The notes under the pieces were generated by a model that saw only the letters and a list, made by a program, of their open reading frames with translations, was not told where the DNA came from and searched no databases. The position numbers and the translations under genes were made by a program. This document shows, piece by piece, positions 8,837-18,383 of a stretch of 64,000 nt of DNA. Origin of the DNA: JAWRCU01 sp033542235 (GTDB lineage Bacteria > Pseudomonadota > Alphaproteobacteria > Rhizobiales > Rhizobiaceae); NCBI RefSeq assembly GCF_033542235.1, contig NZ_JAWRCU010000006.1, forward strand, positions 62,001 through 126,000, in the 5' to 3' direction. Position 1 is the stretch's first letter, and each line of letters opens with the position of its first letter.

Positions 8837-9319
8837 ATGGTTGACCAGAACCCTCCCCTAGCCCCGCGAAGTCTGGAGCATTCGAACAGGCCTGTAGGTG
8901 TCAGGCTCGGAAAGAGATCTAGCGCTTTTCAATCTCACCATCGACCGTAAGCTTCGAGGTTCCGATCTCGTAACCGTCACCGTCGGAGACATCGCGTCTT
9001 CCGGCATTGCTCGCGATCGAGCGGTGATTGTTCAGAGGAAGACGGGGCGACCCGTACAATTCGAGATTACGGAGCAGACACGTCAGTCACTGGCTGATTG
9101 GATCGCACACCGGCATCTCAGCGAGAAGGACTACCCCTTCCCGAGTCGTATTCACGCGAAACCGCACATGTCGACGGGCAGTACGGAAGTATCGTCGACA
9201 AATGGGTTGCCAGTATCGGGCTCGACCCGAAGCTGTATGGGACGCATTCGATGCGACGCACCAACGCGGCACAGATCTACAAGAAGACCGGCAACACCCG
9301 CGCTGTTCAATTGCTCCTC
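8837..9319 (+). pseudogene. Second tyrosine recombinase/integrase relic, frameshifted and 3'-truncated
   Basis: Similar in type to the relic at 6523-7114 but a different sequence and on the opposite strand. An N-terminal piece begins near ATG 8837; after a frame change near 8914 comes RDLALFNLTIDRKLRGSDLV, then QRKTGRPVQFEITEQTRQS. One base is missing near 9180, after which QYGSIVDKWVASIGLD and THSMRRTNAAQIY are read. Homology stops after AVQLLL, so the second catalytic His and the nucleophile Tyr are lost. It cannot be an active recombinase. Confidence 0.8.
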
Positions 9320-9377
9320 GAGCAAAGGACCGGGGTCTTAGCAATGAGACCTATCCATGCTGGTAGCTCGGGAGACC

Positions 9378-10838
9378 TTAGGAGCCCTTGACTGTCCTCC
9401 CGGAAACAGGGTCAAATGGCGTCACAAACCGCCCAGTCGGCGCGATGTGCTCATACGGCGCCCGTGGCACGAAGCGGCCCCGACCAGGGTGGCCAACAAT
9501 TTCACCTTCCCAGCAGACGATCTCTCCACGTGAAAGCGTAATTTCCGGCCAGCCAGTGACCTCGACATCTTCATAGACGGTGTAGTCGACCTGATGGTGC
9601 AGGTTGGCGTTTCTGATCTTAACCTTGCGGTCCGGGTTCCATATCGCGATGTCCGCGTCGGCGCCCACGGCAATTGCGCCCTTACGTGGATGCAATCCGA
9701 ACAACCTAGCGGGATTCGTGGCGGAGAGGGCCACAAAATTTGGAAGATCGATGCGTCCGCTGGATACCCCTTCGGAAAAGAGGATCGGCAGGCGCGTCTC
9801 AAGTCCGGGCACGCCATTGGGGACGACAGAGAACGGAGCGTCTTCGCCTTCCACCTTTTTCCCGTGCCGATCATCGAACCGATTTGGCGCATGGTCAGAC
9901 GAAAAGACGCTGAGTGTGCCGTCCCGCAGGAAGCCCCAGAGCGCTTCCTTGTCTGCCTGCGTGCGCGGAGCCGGGCTACACAGAAACTTTGCCCCTTCGA
10001 AGCCTGGCTTGTCGAGGTCGTCCGCTGTCAGCATGAGGTATTGGGGGCAAGTTTCGGCGAATACCTTGAGGCCTCTCTGCTGTGCCCGGCGAATTTCCTC
10101 GGCTGGTTCCACACCCGAGACGTGAAAGATATGGATTGGCGTGTCCACAAGTTCCGCCAGTGAAATCACGCGATGACAGGCTTCCCGCTCGACGGCGACG
10201 GGCTTTGCCCAGGCGTGATACTTCGGCTGTGTCAGGCCGGCCCGTTCCAAAGCTTCGGTCAGGAATGCTATGGCTGCATGGTTTTCGGCATGAATGCAGA
10301 CCAGGGCCCCGCAGCGCCTCGCGAGCGCGAGCACCTTCAGCGTCTCAGCGTCGTCAAGGACCATATTGTCATAGGTCAGGAAAATCTTGAGGGACCGGTG
10401 TCCCTCCTCGATCAGGCCCGGGAGTTCTGCCAACGCGGCGTCCGATGGGTCCGTGATGATCAGATGGAACGAATAGTCGATCATCGCCTGCTCGGCCTTG
10501 CGATGGTAATCCCGCAGGCTCGGTGTGATCACACCGCCTTTTTCCTGCATGCAAAAAGGAATGACCGTCGTGGTGCCGCCTGCAGCCGCCGATGCCGTTG
10601 CCGATGAGAAGGTGTCAGCATTGCGGACTTTGCCTGCCGGGGGCTCCTCAATGTGACAATGCGTATCAACACCGCCGGGCAAGACGAGCCTGCCGCGAGC
10701 GTCGATTTCCTGCCGCGCGACACCGAGATCGCGCCCCAACGCCACGATCAAACCATTGGCAATACCGACGTCGGCCGCGAACACATCGCTCGCTGTCGCC
10801 ACCGTGCCGCCTCGGATAACCAGATCGAACTCAGTCAT
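9378..10838 (-). CDS. hydA: Dihydropyrimidinase / D-hydantoinase
   Basis: A 486-residue cyclic amidohydrolase of normal length. The binuclear metal site is complete: His-x-His in DTHCHIEEP, the carboxylated Lys in SLKIFLTYDN, His in CIHAENH and HIFHVSG, and Asp in FSSDHAPN. The enzyme opens dihydropyrimidine or hydantoin rings to N-carbamoyl amino acids. It is the last gene of a minus-strand run (importer, 8-oxoguanine deaminase, this), 59 bp after the deaminase. The matching N-carbamoyl hydrolase is not adjacent, though an M20 enzyme of that type lies at 34397. True substrate could be a hydantoin from purine breakdown. Confidence 0.92.
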   Translation of the reverse strand: MTEFDLVIRGGTVATASDVFAADVGIANGLIVALGRDLGVARQEIDARGRLVLPGGVDTHCHIEEPPAGKVRNADTFSSATASAAAGGTTTVIPFCMQEKGGVITPSLRDYHRKAEQAMIDYSFHLIITDPSDAALAELPGLIEEGHRSLKIFLTYDNMVLDDAETLKVLALARRCGALVCIHAENHAAIAFLTEALERAGLTQPKYHAWAKPVAVEREACHRVISLAELVDTPIHIFHVSGVEPAEEIRRAQQRGLKVFAETCPQYLMLTADDLDKPGFEGAKFLCSPAPRTQADKEALWGFLRDGTLSVFSSDHAPNRFDDRHGKKVEGEDAPFSVVPNGVPGLETRLPILFSEGVSSGRIDLPNFVALSATNPARLFGLHPRKGAIAVGADADIAIWNPDRKVKIRNANLHHQVDYTVYEDVEVTGWPEITLSRGEIVCWEGEIVGHPGRGRFVPRAPYEHIAPTGRFVTPFDPVSGRTVKGS

Positions 10839-10897
10839 TTGGTCCCCTCATGCGAGGTCTAGCCAGCATCCGGCCGGCGTTGGATGCGATAAGACGC

Positions 10898-12250
10898 TCA
10901 CGCTTCAACGCACTGAATGCGTCGCGCATGACGCGCATGGCGTGAAAGCACGTCCTGCAGGTCTTTCAGGACCGGCAGGCCATCTTCCACCAGCGGTTTT
11001 CCATTGACGACGGTCAGTCCCGCGACGGCCGGGGCACAACGCAGCCACGCCTCGACAGGGTCCGTGTAGGCTCCCGCAAGCGCAACATCGGACATTTGCC
11101 AGACCACGAGATCGGCGCATGCGCCAGGCATAAGGTGACCGATCTCGGCGCTCCATCCCAGGCAGGCCGCCCCGCCCATTGTCGCAGCGTCCAGCGCGTC
11201 ACGCGCCGTCATGGAGCCGGGACCGTTGCGATAGCGTCCCAGAAGCATCGCCGTGCGCGCCTCAAGCCACATCGAGGCATGGTCCGTGGAGGCGGAACCG
11301 TCGCAGCCCAGCCCGACATGCATGCCCCGGCGCCGCAGGTCCATCAAATCCGCGGAACCGCCGCCGATCATCATGTTGGAGCAAGGGCACTGGGCAACCC
11401 CCACCCCCGCCCGCGCCAGACGCCCGATCTCGGCTTCGCTCGGATAGATGAAATGCGCCACCCAGGAACGCTTGCTCGCCCATCCGACGCGCTCAAAATA
11501 TTCGACCGGCGTGCAGCCATAGACCTCGGCGCAATAGGTGTCCTCGTCATGATCCTCTGCGAGGTGGGTGTGCAGACGCAGGTCATAGGTGTCGGCGAGG
11601 CGGGCCGATTCCGACATGATGCGCTCGCTGACAGAAAACAGCGAACAGGGCGCCAGGGCGAGACGGCTCATCGAGCCGGGCTTCGGATCGTGATAGGCTT
11701 CGATCAGGCGCACGCTGTCGGCGAGGATCTCCTCTTCCTTCTGAACGACGGATGCCGGCGGCAGTCCACCATCCTCCACAGAGCGCGTCATTGATCCGCG
11801 CGTCGCATAGAACCGGAACCCCACGTCCTTCGCAGCTCGAAACTGCGCGTCGATCAGGTAAGGCTTCGGGTGGACATACATGTGGTCCATGGACGTGGTA
11901 CAGCCGCCCATGAGCAGTTCCACCATCGCCACATAGGTCGATAGGTAGACGGACTCTTCGTCAATCTTGGCCCACAGCGGATAAAGCCCGCTCAACCACT
12001 CGAACAGCGTACCGTTTGTTACCGGCGCATAGGCACGTGTGAGATTCTGGTACATATGATGATGGGCATTGATAAGCCCCGGGGTGAGAAGCCGTCCCCG
12101 CGCCGATATGGTCCGCTGGCTCGACGGCTCGTCGCCTGCCTTGCCTACCGAATGCACCCGTCCGTCGGCGATCGCCACCCAACCGCCCGGTATTTCCCAA
12201 TCCCGACGCAAATAGACATGCGCATCGCGCACGAGCAGTTCAATTGTCAT
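10898..12250 (-). CDS. 8-oxoguanine deaminase-like amidohydrolase
   Basis: A 450-residue member of the guanine-deaminase/TrzN group of amidohydrolases. Metal ligands: NAHHHMYQN (His-x-His; the triple His and M-Y-Q-N are typical of 8-oxoguanine deaminases), His in LHTHLAED, His in WVAHFIYPS and Asp in GLGCDGSAS. Known members deaminate 8-oxoguanine to urate, and some act on isocytosine or related pyrimidines. It sits 160 bp downstream of a BMP-type nucleoside importer, which supports a purine role. The assignment to this subgroup rests on motif memory, so a related deaminase specificity remains possible. Confidence 0.82.
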   Translation of the reverse strand: MTIELLVRDAHVYLRRDWEIPGGWVAIADGRVHSVGKAGDEPSSQRTISARGRLLTPGLINAHHHMYQNLTRAYAPVTNGTLFEWLSGLYPLWAKIDEESVYLSTYVAMVELLMGGCTTSMDHMYVHPKPYLIDAQFRAAKDVGFRFYATRGSMTRSVEDGGLPPASVVQKEEEILADSVRLIEAYHDPKPGSMSRLALAPCSLFSVSERIMSESARLADTYDLRLHTHLAEDHDEDTYCAEVYGCTPVEYFERVGWASKRSWVAHFIYPSEAEIGRLARAGVGVAQCPCSNMMIGGGSADLMDLRRRGMHVGLGCDGSASTDHASMWLEARTAMLLGRYRNGPGSMTARDALDAATMGGAACLGWSAEIGHLMPGACADLVVWQMSDVALAGAYTDPVEAWLRCAPAVAGLTVVNGKPLVEDGLPVLKDLQDVLSRHARHARRIQCVEA

Positions 12251-12410
12251 ATTTCACCTCCAGTCGATTGCCGACCGGGAGACGCAACGGGCCTCCCGCG
12301 CTCTGAGCCCTGTCCCGCGAGGTGCGAACTGCGGATCGTCATCGTTGGAATTGAACGGGCTTTGTCCGCCAAAATGGGCGGTTGTCGCAGATTCCTGTTC
12401 GGGAGCCCTC

Positions 12411-13346
12411 CTAGCGAATATCACGGAAATACGGTTGCCCGAGCGCGGCAGGCGCCGCCATCAGGCGACGGACCTTCTGCCAGGCCAGGACGGGCACAAT
12501 CATCAGGCCGATGGTTCCCAGATAGGGAAGCATGGACAGGATTGGCGCCGCGATCGGCCAGTTGCGTGCCTGTCCGACAAATCCAAGCGAGGTAATCAGC
12601 CCGAAAAGCAGCGCGGCTAAGACGGCCGTCCAGGGCCGGTAACCGGCAAAGATTACGAGCGCCACTGCGATCCAGCCGCGGCCGGCGACGACACCTTCCG
12701 ACCAGGACGGTACGAAAGCAAGCGTCAGATAGGCTCCGGCGCCGGCTGCAAGTGCCGAGCCGAGCGAGACATACAAGAACCGGATTTGCCGGACCGGTAT
12801 ACCGGTAGCGTCGGCTGCGGCCGGGTTTTCGCCAACGGCCCTGAGGTCGAGTCCCCTGCGGGTACGAAACAGGAGATGATGGATGCAGAACGGCAGGACG
12901 AGATAGATCACGTAGACTAGAACGTTCTGGGTGAACAGGCCGCGACCGACAACAGGAAGATCGCTGAGGATCGGGATCGCGATGGGCTCGAAAGTGACCG
13001 GTGCCGGGACCCCCGAATAGGCCTTTCCGATCATCGCCGCCACGCCTGTGCCCATCAGGGTCAGAGCCAGACCGCACAAGATCTGGTTCGCGCGGATGAT
13101 GACGGTCGCCGTGGCGAACACCATGCCAACGATCAACCCGACCAGCATTGCCAGCACGAGCCCGAGCAATGGGCTCGGAATGGCAACGACGGTTGCAATG
13201 CCGGTGATGGCGCCAAGCGAGATGAGGCCCTCGACGCCCAGATTCACCACACCGACACGTTGCGACAGGACTTCGCCAAGAGCCGCGAGGGCGAGGACGC
13301 CGCCCGCGAGGATGGATGTTTGGATGAGACCAGCTAGCAGATCCAT
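12411..13346 (-). CDS. BMP-type ABC importer, permease 2 (NupQ-like)
   Basis: A 311-residue inner-membrane permease of the BPD_transp_2 type with eight or more hydrophobic segments. The N-terminal part has ALAALGEVLSQRVGVVNLG (about residues 17-35), the conserved VxNLGxEGxM-like patch, followed by VEGLISLGAI. Family members pair with a longer NupP-like permease to import nucleosides, purines or other small solutes. It follows NupP by 9 bp and is the last transporter gene before the 8-oxoguanine deaminase. Confidence 0.9.
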   Translation of the reverse strand: MDLLAGLIQTSILAGGVLALAALGEVLSQRVGVVNLGVEGLISLGAITGIATVVAIPSPLLGLVLAMLVGLIVGMVFATATVIIRANQILCGLALTLMGTGVAAMIGKAYSGVPAPVTFEPIAIPILSDLPVVGRGLFTQNVLVYVIYLVLPFCIHHLLFRTRRGLDLRAVGENPAAADATGIPVRQIRFLYVSLGSALAAGAGAYLTLAFVPSWSEGVVAGRGWIAVALVIFAGYRPWTAVLAALLFGLITSLGFVGQARNWPIAAPILSMLPYLGTIGLMIVPVLAWQKVRRLMAAPAALGQPYFRDIR

Positions 13347-13355
13347 GCCCGGCTC

Positions 13356-14411
13356 CTAGTTTTCTGTCCGCATCGGACGAACGACCCTGTAGTGTGAGAG
13401 TTCGTCCGCGATTGCCGTGAAGAAGAGGATCAGGCCGGTGAGCGCGATCACCGTCGACATGCTGACGCCCTGCGTCTGCAAGGAGATGCCGGACTTCAGG
13501 ATAACGGCCATCAAGGCCGCACCTAGCAGAACACCGAGGGCAGAGCCGCGCGCCAGCACGGCCACCATGATGCCGACATATCCGAAATTGTTGGAGATGC
13601 CGCCCTGCAGGCGATGCGTCGTTCCGGCTAGTTCAAACATTCCGGCCAGACCGGCAATTGCGCCGGACAGGATCATCACCACGATGAGATGACGACGAAA
13701 AGGAATGGCGGCGTAGTGCGCCACGCTCGGATTGGAACCCGAGATGCGGACCTCATAACCCCATCGCGTATAGTTGAGCACCACCGCAACCAGAATGGTC
13801 AACAACACGGCCAGTGGGAACCCCCAATGGACATCTCCCCAGAAGAGCGGAATTTCGGGCGGCAGGCGCGCCGTCGATGCGAATGAAAGGCCGCTCGGGT
13901 CGAGCCACGGCCCCGTCGCCACGTAGTAGACCAGAAGAATGCCGACAAAGTTCAACAGGAGCGTCGTGATAAGCTCGCTGACGTCGGCGTAGGCACGCGC
14001 CAAGGTCGGGATCAGGATCCAGATCACGCCGCCGAGTGCCCCCGCAACAACCATCAGGGGGAGCACCAAGACTGCAGGACCGGGGACATAGAGGGCGACA
14101 CTGGTTGCGGCAAAAGCGCCGGCGCTGAATTGTCCCTCGGCACCGATGTTCCAGGCGCCGACCTTCTGCGCGATGGTAACCGCAAGTCCGGTCAGGATCA
14201 GCGGCGTCATGATCAGGCATATGTCCATCAGGCCGAAGCGCGAACCAAAGGTGGACTTCAAAACATGCGCGCCCAGCTTGCCAAGATCTGCCCCGGTCCA
14301 CGCAAACGCGATGGCCGCGACAAGCAGCGCCAGGATGATTGCAACCAGTCGAGCCGCCAGACCGCCGGCGAAACTTTCGGAGGGCATCCTTTGAACTCGC
14401 ATGACCATCAT
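13356..14411 (-). CDS. BMP-type ABC importer, permease 1 (NupP-like)
   Basis: About 351 residues; a multi-spanning permease with GAWNIGAEGQFSAGAFAAT (the conserved N-I-G-A-E-G-Q patch) and AIPFRRHLIVVMILSGAIAG near the ATPase-facing loop. It partners the permease at 12411. The ATG at 14411 overlaps the ATPase stop by one base (TGATG), so I prefer it to the TTG one codon earlier. It forms the transmembrane core of the nucleoside/purine importer. Confidence 0.9.
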   Translation of the reverse strand: MMVMRVQRMPSESFAGGLAARLVAIILALLVAAIAFAWTGADLGKLGAHVLKSTFGSRFGLMDICLIMTPLILTGLAVTIAQKVGAWNIGAEGQFSAGAFAATSVALYVPGPAVLVLPLMVVAGALGGVIWILIPTLARAYADVSELITTLLLNFVGILLVYYVATGPWLDPSGLSFASTARLPPEIPLFWGDVHWGFPLAVLLTILVAVVLNYTRWGYEVRISGSNPSVAHYAAIPFRRHLIVVMILSGAIAGLAGMFELAGTTHRLQGGISNNFGYVGIMVAVLARGSALGVLLGAALMAVILKSGISLQTQGVSMSTVIALTGLILFFTAIADELSHYRVVRPMRTEN

Positions 14412-16006
14412 CAATTTCCCGCTGCTGACGGTTCGCGGCGCTGTCCGCCCATCATCAGTCCAATCGCCTCGATGTCGACTTCCGCGGCATCGACGACGCC
14501 CATGATCTCGCCATGGAACATCACCGCGATGCGATCGGAGAGCTTGATCAGCTCTTCCAGGTCCTCAGAGAAGAACACGATCCCCACTCCGGCGTCCCGC
14601 AGTTCCGTGAAGTACCGCAGCATGGCGGTGATCGCGCCAACGTCGAGGCCTCGGCACGGATAGGCAGCCACGAGGACGTTGGAAGCGATGCGCATTTCAC
14701 GCCGCGCCACCAACCGCTGCTGGTTACCACCCGAAAGGTTCCGGACCGGCATGCCGAAGTCCAGAATCTTGACTGATGCGGCCTCGGCAATCGAGCGCGC
14801 CAGGTTCGCCGCGGCCGCTGGCCGATAGACCCAACCGCGCGACAGGGGCGCCTTTCCGTATTCGCGGATCACGACGTTGTCGGTGATGCTGAGCGCTGGC
14901 GCCAACCCGCTGTGCAGACGATCTTCCGGGATATGACCGACACCAAATAATGCAAAGGCGTCCGGCCCCGCTGACGACAGATCCTTACCGCCAACCTCGA
15001 TCGTCCCACCCGCAAGCCGGCGTGTTCCGGTCAGAACCTGGGAGAGCTCCTTCTGGCCGTTTCCGGCTACACCGGCGATCCCGAGCACCTCGCCGGGGCG
15101 CACATTGATCGTGACACGCTTCAGGGCCAAGTCACCGGCGTCATCACGCGCCGAAACGTTGAGCAGGGACAGAACCGAATTCGGAGAAATCGGCTTGGCA
15201 TCTGGGCCGCGCGTACGCATGTTGCCAAGCACGACATCCTGGCCAACCATCAGACGGGCAAGCATGCGCTTATCGCACTCGGAGGTCATTCTGGTGGCGA
15301 CCTTGCGGCCTCCACGCAGAACGGTCACCCTGTCCGAAATCTCCAGAACTTCATCCAGCTTGTGGCTGATGAAGATGACTGCATTGCCAAGCGCCACGAA
15401 CTGACGCAGAGCCCTGAACAGTTCGCCCGCTTCAGCCGGCGTCAGAACGGCCGTGGGCTCGTCAAGGATGAGAACCCGCGGATTGCGGGACAGCACCCTG
15501 AGGATTTCCACGCGCTGCTGTTCACCGGTGGACAGGTCGCTGATGCGGGCATCGGGCTTGACGGCAAGCTTCAAGGACGCTGCCAGTTCCGTGGTCCTGG
15601 CCTCCAGGCTCTGCTTGCTAATTCGCCGGGGCGCCTCTTTCCAGCCGAGGTGGATGTTTTCTGCGACCGTGAAGGCTTTGACCAGCTTGAAATGCTGGTG
15701 GACCATGCCGATCCCGGCCGCGATTGCTTCCACTGGCGAGCCGAACGTCTTCGACTGGCCATCGACGAGTATCTCCCCGGAGTCCGGGCGATAGATGCCG
15801 GTCAGGACGTTCATCAGCGTGGACTTGCCAGCGCCATTCTCTCCCAGAAGGGCATGTATCTCCCCGGGCACCAGGTCGAAATCGACATCCTGGTTCGCAA
15901 TCACGCCAGGAAATCGTTTTCCGATCCCTTTGAGGCGAACGACCGGCTCCACCGGAATGCCGGACGCAATGGTCGCGCCTGCTTCGGGCATTGCATGCAT
16001 CATCAT
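14411..16006 (-). CDS. BMP-type ABC importer, ATP-binding protein (NupO-like, two ABC domains)
   Basis: About 531 residues with two ABC modules in one chain. The first has a full Walker A (GENGAGKST), LSTGEQQRVEI signature and LILDEPTA Walker B. The second has a degenerate A region (GVAGNGQKE), a LSGGNQQR signature and no canonical Walker B, as is usual in sugar and nucleoside ATPases of this type. It energises import with the two permeases downstream. ATG at 16006 is preferred; a TTG four codons upstream is possible. The binding-protein gene ends 1-13 bp upstream. Confidence 0.9.
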   Translation of the reverse strand: MMMHAMPEAGATIASGIPVEPVVRLKGIGKRFPGVIANQDVDFDLVPGEIHALLGENGAGKSTLMNVLTGIYRPDSGEILVDGQSKTFGSPVEAIAAGIGMVHQHFKLVKAFTVAENIHLGWKEAPRRISKQSLEARTTELAASLKLAVKPDARISDLSTGEQQRVEILRVLSRNPRVLILDEPTAVLTPAEAGELFRALRQFVALGNAVIFISHKLDEVLEISDRVTVLRGGRKVATRMTSECDKRMLARLMVGQDVVLGNMRTRGPDAKPISPNSVLSLLNVSARDDAGDLALKRVTINVRPGEVLGIAGVAGNGQKELSQVLTGTRRLAGGTIEVGGKDLSSAGPDAFALFGVGHIPEDRLHSGLAPALSITDNVVIREYGKAPLSRGWVYRPAAAANLARSIAEAASVKILDFGMPVRNLSGGNQQRLVARREMRIASNVLVAAYPCRGLDVGAITAMLRYFTELRDAGVGIVFFSEDLEELIKLSDRIAVMFHGEIMGVVDAAEVDIEAIGLMMGGQRREPSAAGN

Positions 16007-16019
16007 CGACCGGCCCAAA

Positions 16020-17132
16020 TCAGAGGCCGCTTACGCCGTCGATCGACCAGTTCCAACGATAGAGTTCGGTATCGGTCATCCGCTGGTTGGCAGCGACGCG
16101 GACCGCTCCCTTGTTGTCCTTTATCTCGCCCTCGAACGGGCTCCAGCCGGAGAGCAGCTTCGTGCGCGCCTCGTCGGCAAGCTTTGCGGCCTCTGGCGGC
16201 ACCGTCTCGCCCCAGGCGTCGCGGTCGGTACCATGCGTAAGCGGCAAGAGATGCTGGCCGGGCTGCCATGTCCCTTCCAGGCGGGCCTTCACCTGCTCGA
16301 CAAAGAACTCACGGAAGTCGAACATTATCGAACTGACATAGGCCTTCGGTCCGAATTTCCGGCTGTCCGTGTTCAGCATGACGGCCTTGGCATTTCGCTG
16401 TTCGGCGACCTGCAGATAGCCTGGCTCATCCATGATGCCGAACAGTACGTCCGCGCCGTTGTCGATCAGCGCACGCGCAGCCTGTGTTGAAGCTTGCGGG
16501 TCGAACCAAGAATTGATGACGATCACCTGAAGCGTGGCGTCCGGCTTCACGGACCTTGCCCCCATCAGGAAGGCGTTGCTGCCGGCGAAAGTCGTGGGTA
16601 CCGGGAAGGAGGCGATATAGCCGAGCTTATTGGACTTGCTCATCATACCGGCAGCGACGCCCGTAATGTAGCTGGGATACCAGTGGGCCGGGTAGAAGAC
16701 GCCCACATTGTCAGTGAGTGTGCGGTCATCGCAATGAAGGAACGCCGTTTCCGGTGCGCTCTTGGCGATGTCATACATGTAGTCGCCATAGTTCGAATTG
16801 GTGATGACCATATGTGCACCTTCCGACACGAACTGGCGAAACGTGCGCGAAGCGTCTGCCGAATAGGGAATGTTCTCGACGAAAATCGTCTTGGCTTTGG
16901 GAAAAGCCTGCTCGACCGCCTGTCGTCCCTGGTCATGGGTCCAGGTCCAGCCCTCGTCCGAAGTTGGGCCTACGAAGCCGAAAGCGATGACGGCGTCTTC
17001 CTCCGCCACGGCCGGGAATGTCGACGCGGCTCTGGCAGGCTGGATAAGGGAAGGCGCGAGGCCGAGCGACAATCCAGCCGCACCTCCGAGTTTCAGAAGG
17101 CGGCGCCGGGAAAGCTTGTGAAAATCGATCAT
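16020..17132 (-). CDS. BMP family substrate-binding protein of the nucleoside/purine importer, Tat-exported
   Basis: A 370-residue BMP/PnrA-type periplasmic binding protein. The N-terminus SRRRLLKLGGAAGLSLGLAP with an ARA cleavage site is a twin-arginine signal. The mature part has FGFVGPTSDEGWTWTHDQGR, typical of BMP proteins, and later DEPGYLQVAEQR. The ATG at 17132 is chosen: GGAGGAG lies 7-13 bases upstream, whereas the GTG at 17147 sits inside that Shine-Dalgarno. It heads the importer operon. Tat export suggests folding before secretion, unusual but known in rhizobial BMP proteins. Confidence 0.9.
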   Translation of the reverse strand: MIDFHKLSRRRLLKLGGAAGLSLGLAPSLIQPARAASTFPAVAEEDAVIAFGFVGPTSDEGWTWTHDQGRQAVEQAFPKAKTIFVENIPYSADASRTFRQFVSEGAHMVITNSNYGDYMYDIAKSAPETAFLHCDDRTLTDNVGVFYPAHWYPSYITGVAAGMMSKSNKLGYIASFPVPTTFAGSNAFLMGARSVKPDATLQVIVINSWFDPQASTQAARALIDNGADVLFGIMDEPGYLQVAEQRNAKAVMLNTDSRKFGPKAYVSSIMFDFREFFVEQVKARLEGTWQPGQHLLPLTHGTDRDAWGETVPPEAAKLADEARTKLLSGWSPFEGEIKDNKGAVRVAANQRMTDTELYRWNWSIDGVSGL

Positions 17133-17894
17133 CTTGTTCTCCTCCACTCAAGACAGTTCCATGCCGATAGTCTGCGGACCATCGAGACAGGCGGCACGTC
17201 GGCTTCACCTCGACTTGAGGCCGACCAGTCCAGTTCGTCGCTTCTCTGCGGCATCGCCCAAAAAAGGCGAAGCTCCTCCCGCTCGATCAATCGACTATGC
17301 TTCCAAAACTTCTGCTTATATTAGGGCCGCGGCGGGCCGGCGCCTGCCTCGGCACAAGCCCGTGTCGCATAGCAGGGTGTGAACGGTTCGGAAATCGACC
17401 CGATCTGAATGTTGCGTTCAAGATTGCCGAACGAAGTTGCCGAGTACGAACTTCGACTTTAAAGCGGTTGTCGACTGGTGGCTCTCTGGCTTCCATCACT
17501 TCTTCTCGACATTCGGTGCGCGGGTCGCCGCAAAAGAACATTGTTCGCGGCAGTTCGGCACCTCAGATGATCAAAACGCTATTGTCGTTTGACCGATCGG
17601 AATAGGTCGGCGATTTGGACATATCGTTCGGTTTCATGAACGCCTGCCTTAACGTGAAATCCCAGCAGTTTGCATGGTAGGTAATGGCCACCGACACTCT
17701 GCATTGCGCAACATTGCTCTGCACAAGCCGGGCGATATCAGCAGGTGGATCGTTCCAGGATGATCGCCGGAATGGCGCTCTGCGAACTGCGGCCAAGACT
17801 GCCAAGCCGGACCAGCCTGGTTGGCCACAAGCCTTGGCCCGGCTCAAGCGAAGCGATCCGCGAAGCGCCTCTGGCCGTTCGACTTCTTAGACGG
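17133..17894. other. 762-bp intergenic region: promoter side of the importer operon, end of the xanthine-dehydrogenase operon
   Basis: No convincing gene is seen on either strand; short open frames are Arg/Ser/Pro-rich or lack start signals. It must hold the importer promoter near 17150-17300. The one structured element is the inverted repeat at 17432-17455. I see no purine riboswitch-like fold, but cannot fold RNA here. Confidence 0.5.
17432..17455. promoter_or_regulatory. Inverted repeat CGAAGTT-N10-AACTTCG
   Basis: Seven-base perfect arms separated by ten bases in the gap upstream of the nucleoside importer operon, 300 bp from the ATG at 17132. The 17-base centre-to-centre spacing would put both half sites on nearly the same DNA face. 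It could be an operator or an RNA hairpin; no T run follows. Confidence 0.35.
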
Positions 17895-18383
17895 CTATTT
17901 CGAAGCGGCGGCGGCCTGCCCCTTCAGCTCAACGGCACGCAATGCGCCACGGACAATGGAGTGATATCCGGTGCAGCGGCATAGATTCCCTTCCAGAGCC
18001 ATGCGGATTTCCGCTTCGGTCGGTGCTTTGGTGGCGCTTAGCAATGCTGTCAGTGTGACTGTAAAGCCAGGCGCGCAATATCCGCACTGGAAGGCGTTCT
18101 CTTCGATTAGTCCCTGCCGGACATAGGCCGCTTCCGCATCCTCCACGAGGCCTTCGGACGTGATGATCTCGGCGCCATCGACCTGCCACATCATCAGCAG
18201 GCAGGCGTTTGTGGGCAGCCCGTTCATCAGGACCATGCAAGCGCCGCAGCGACCAATGCCGCAGGCCTTCTTTGACGCCGTCGTGGCAAGCCGCTCACGC
18301 AGGACATCAATGAGCCTGTCCGTTGCAGCCACATCGACTGTACAGGCTTTCCTGTTCAGGGTGAAGGCAATCGCTGTCTTCAT
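17895..18383 (-). CDS. Molybdenum hydroxylase (xanthine dehydrogenase family), 2Fe-2S subunit
   Basis: A 162-residue protein with two [2Fe-2S] sites. The plant-type cluster ligands lie in CGIGRCGACMVLMNG plus a Cys in NACLLM, and the helical-domain cluster in FQCGYCAPGF and NLCRCTGY. It carries electrons between the molybdopterin and FAD sites. The ATG at 18383 overlaps the stop of the large-subunit gene as ATGA. Unlike many homologues, the first Fe-S loop begins C-G-I-G-R rather than C-x-E-G-x-C-G. It is the last gene of its operon. Confidence 0.93.
   Translation of the reverse strand: MKTAIAFTLNRKACTVDVAATDRLIDVLRERLATTASKKACGIGRCGACMVLMNGLPTNACLLMMWQVDGAEIITSEGLVEDAEAAYVRQGLIEENAFQCGYCAPGFTVTLTALLSATKAPTEAEIRMALEGNLCRCTGYHSIVRGALRAVELKGQAAAASK

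Noticed and set aside
8560..8838. 92-residue minus-strand open frame between the relics
   Set aside because: No family, no ribosome site, Ser/Arg-rich composition.
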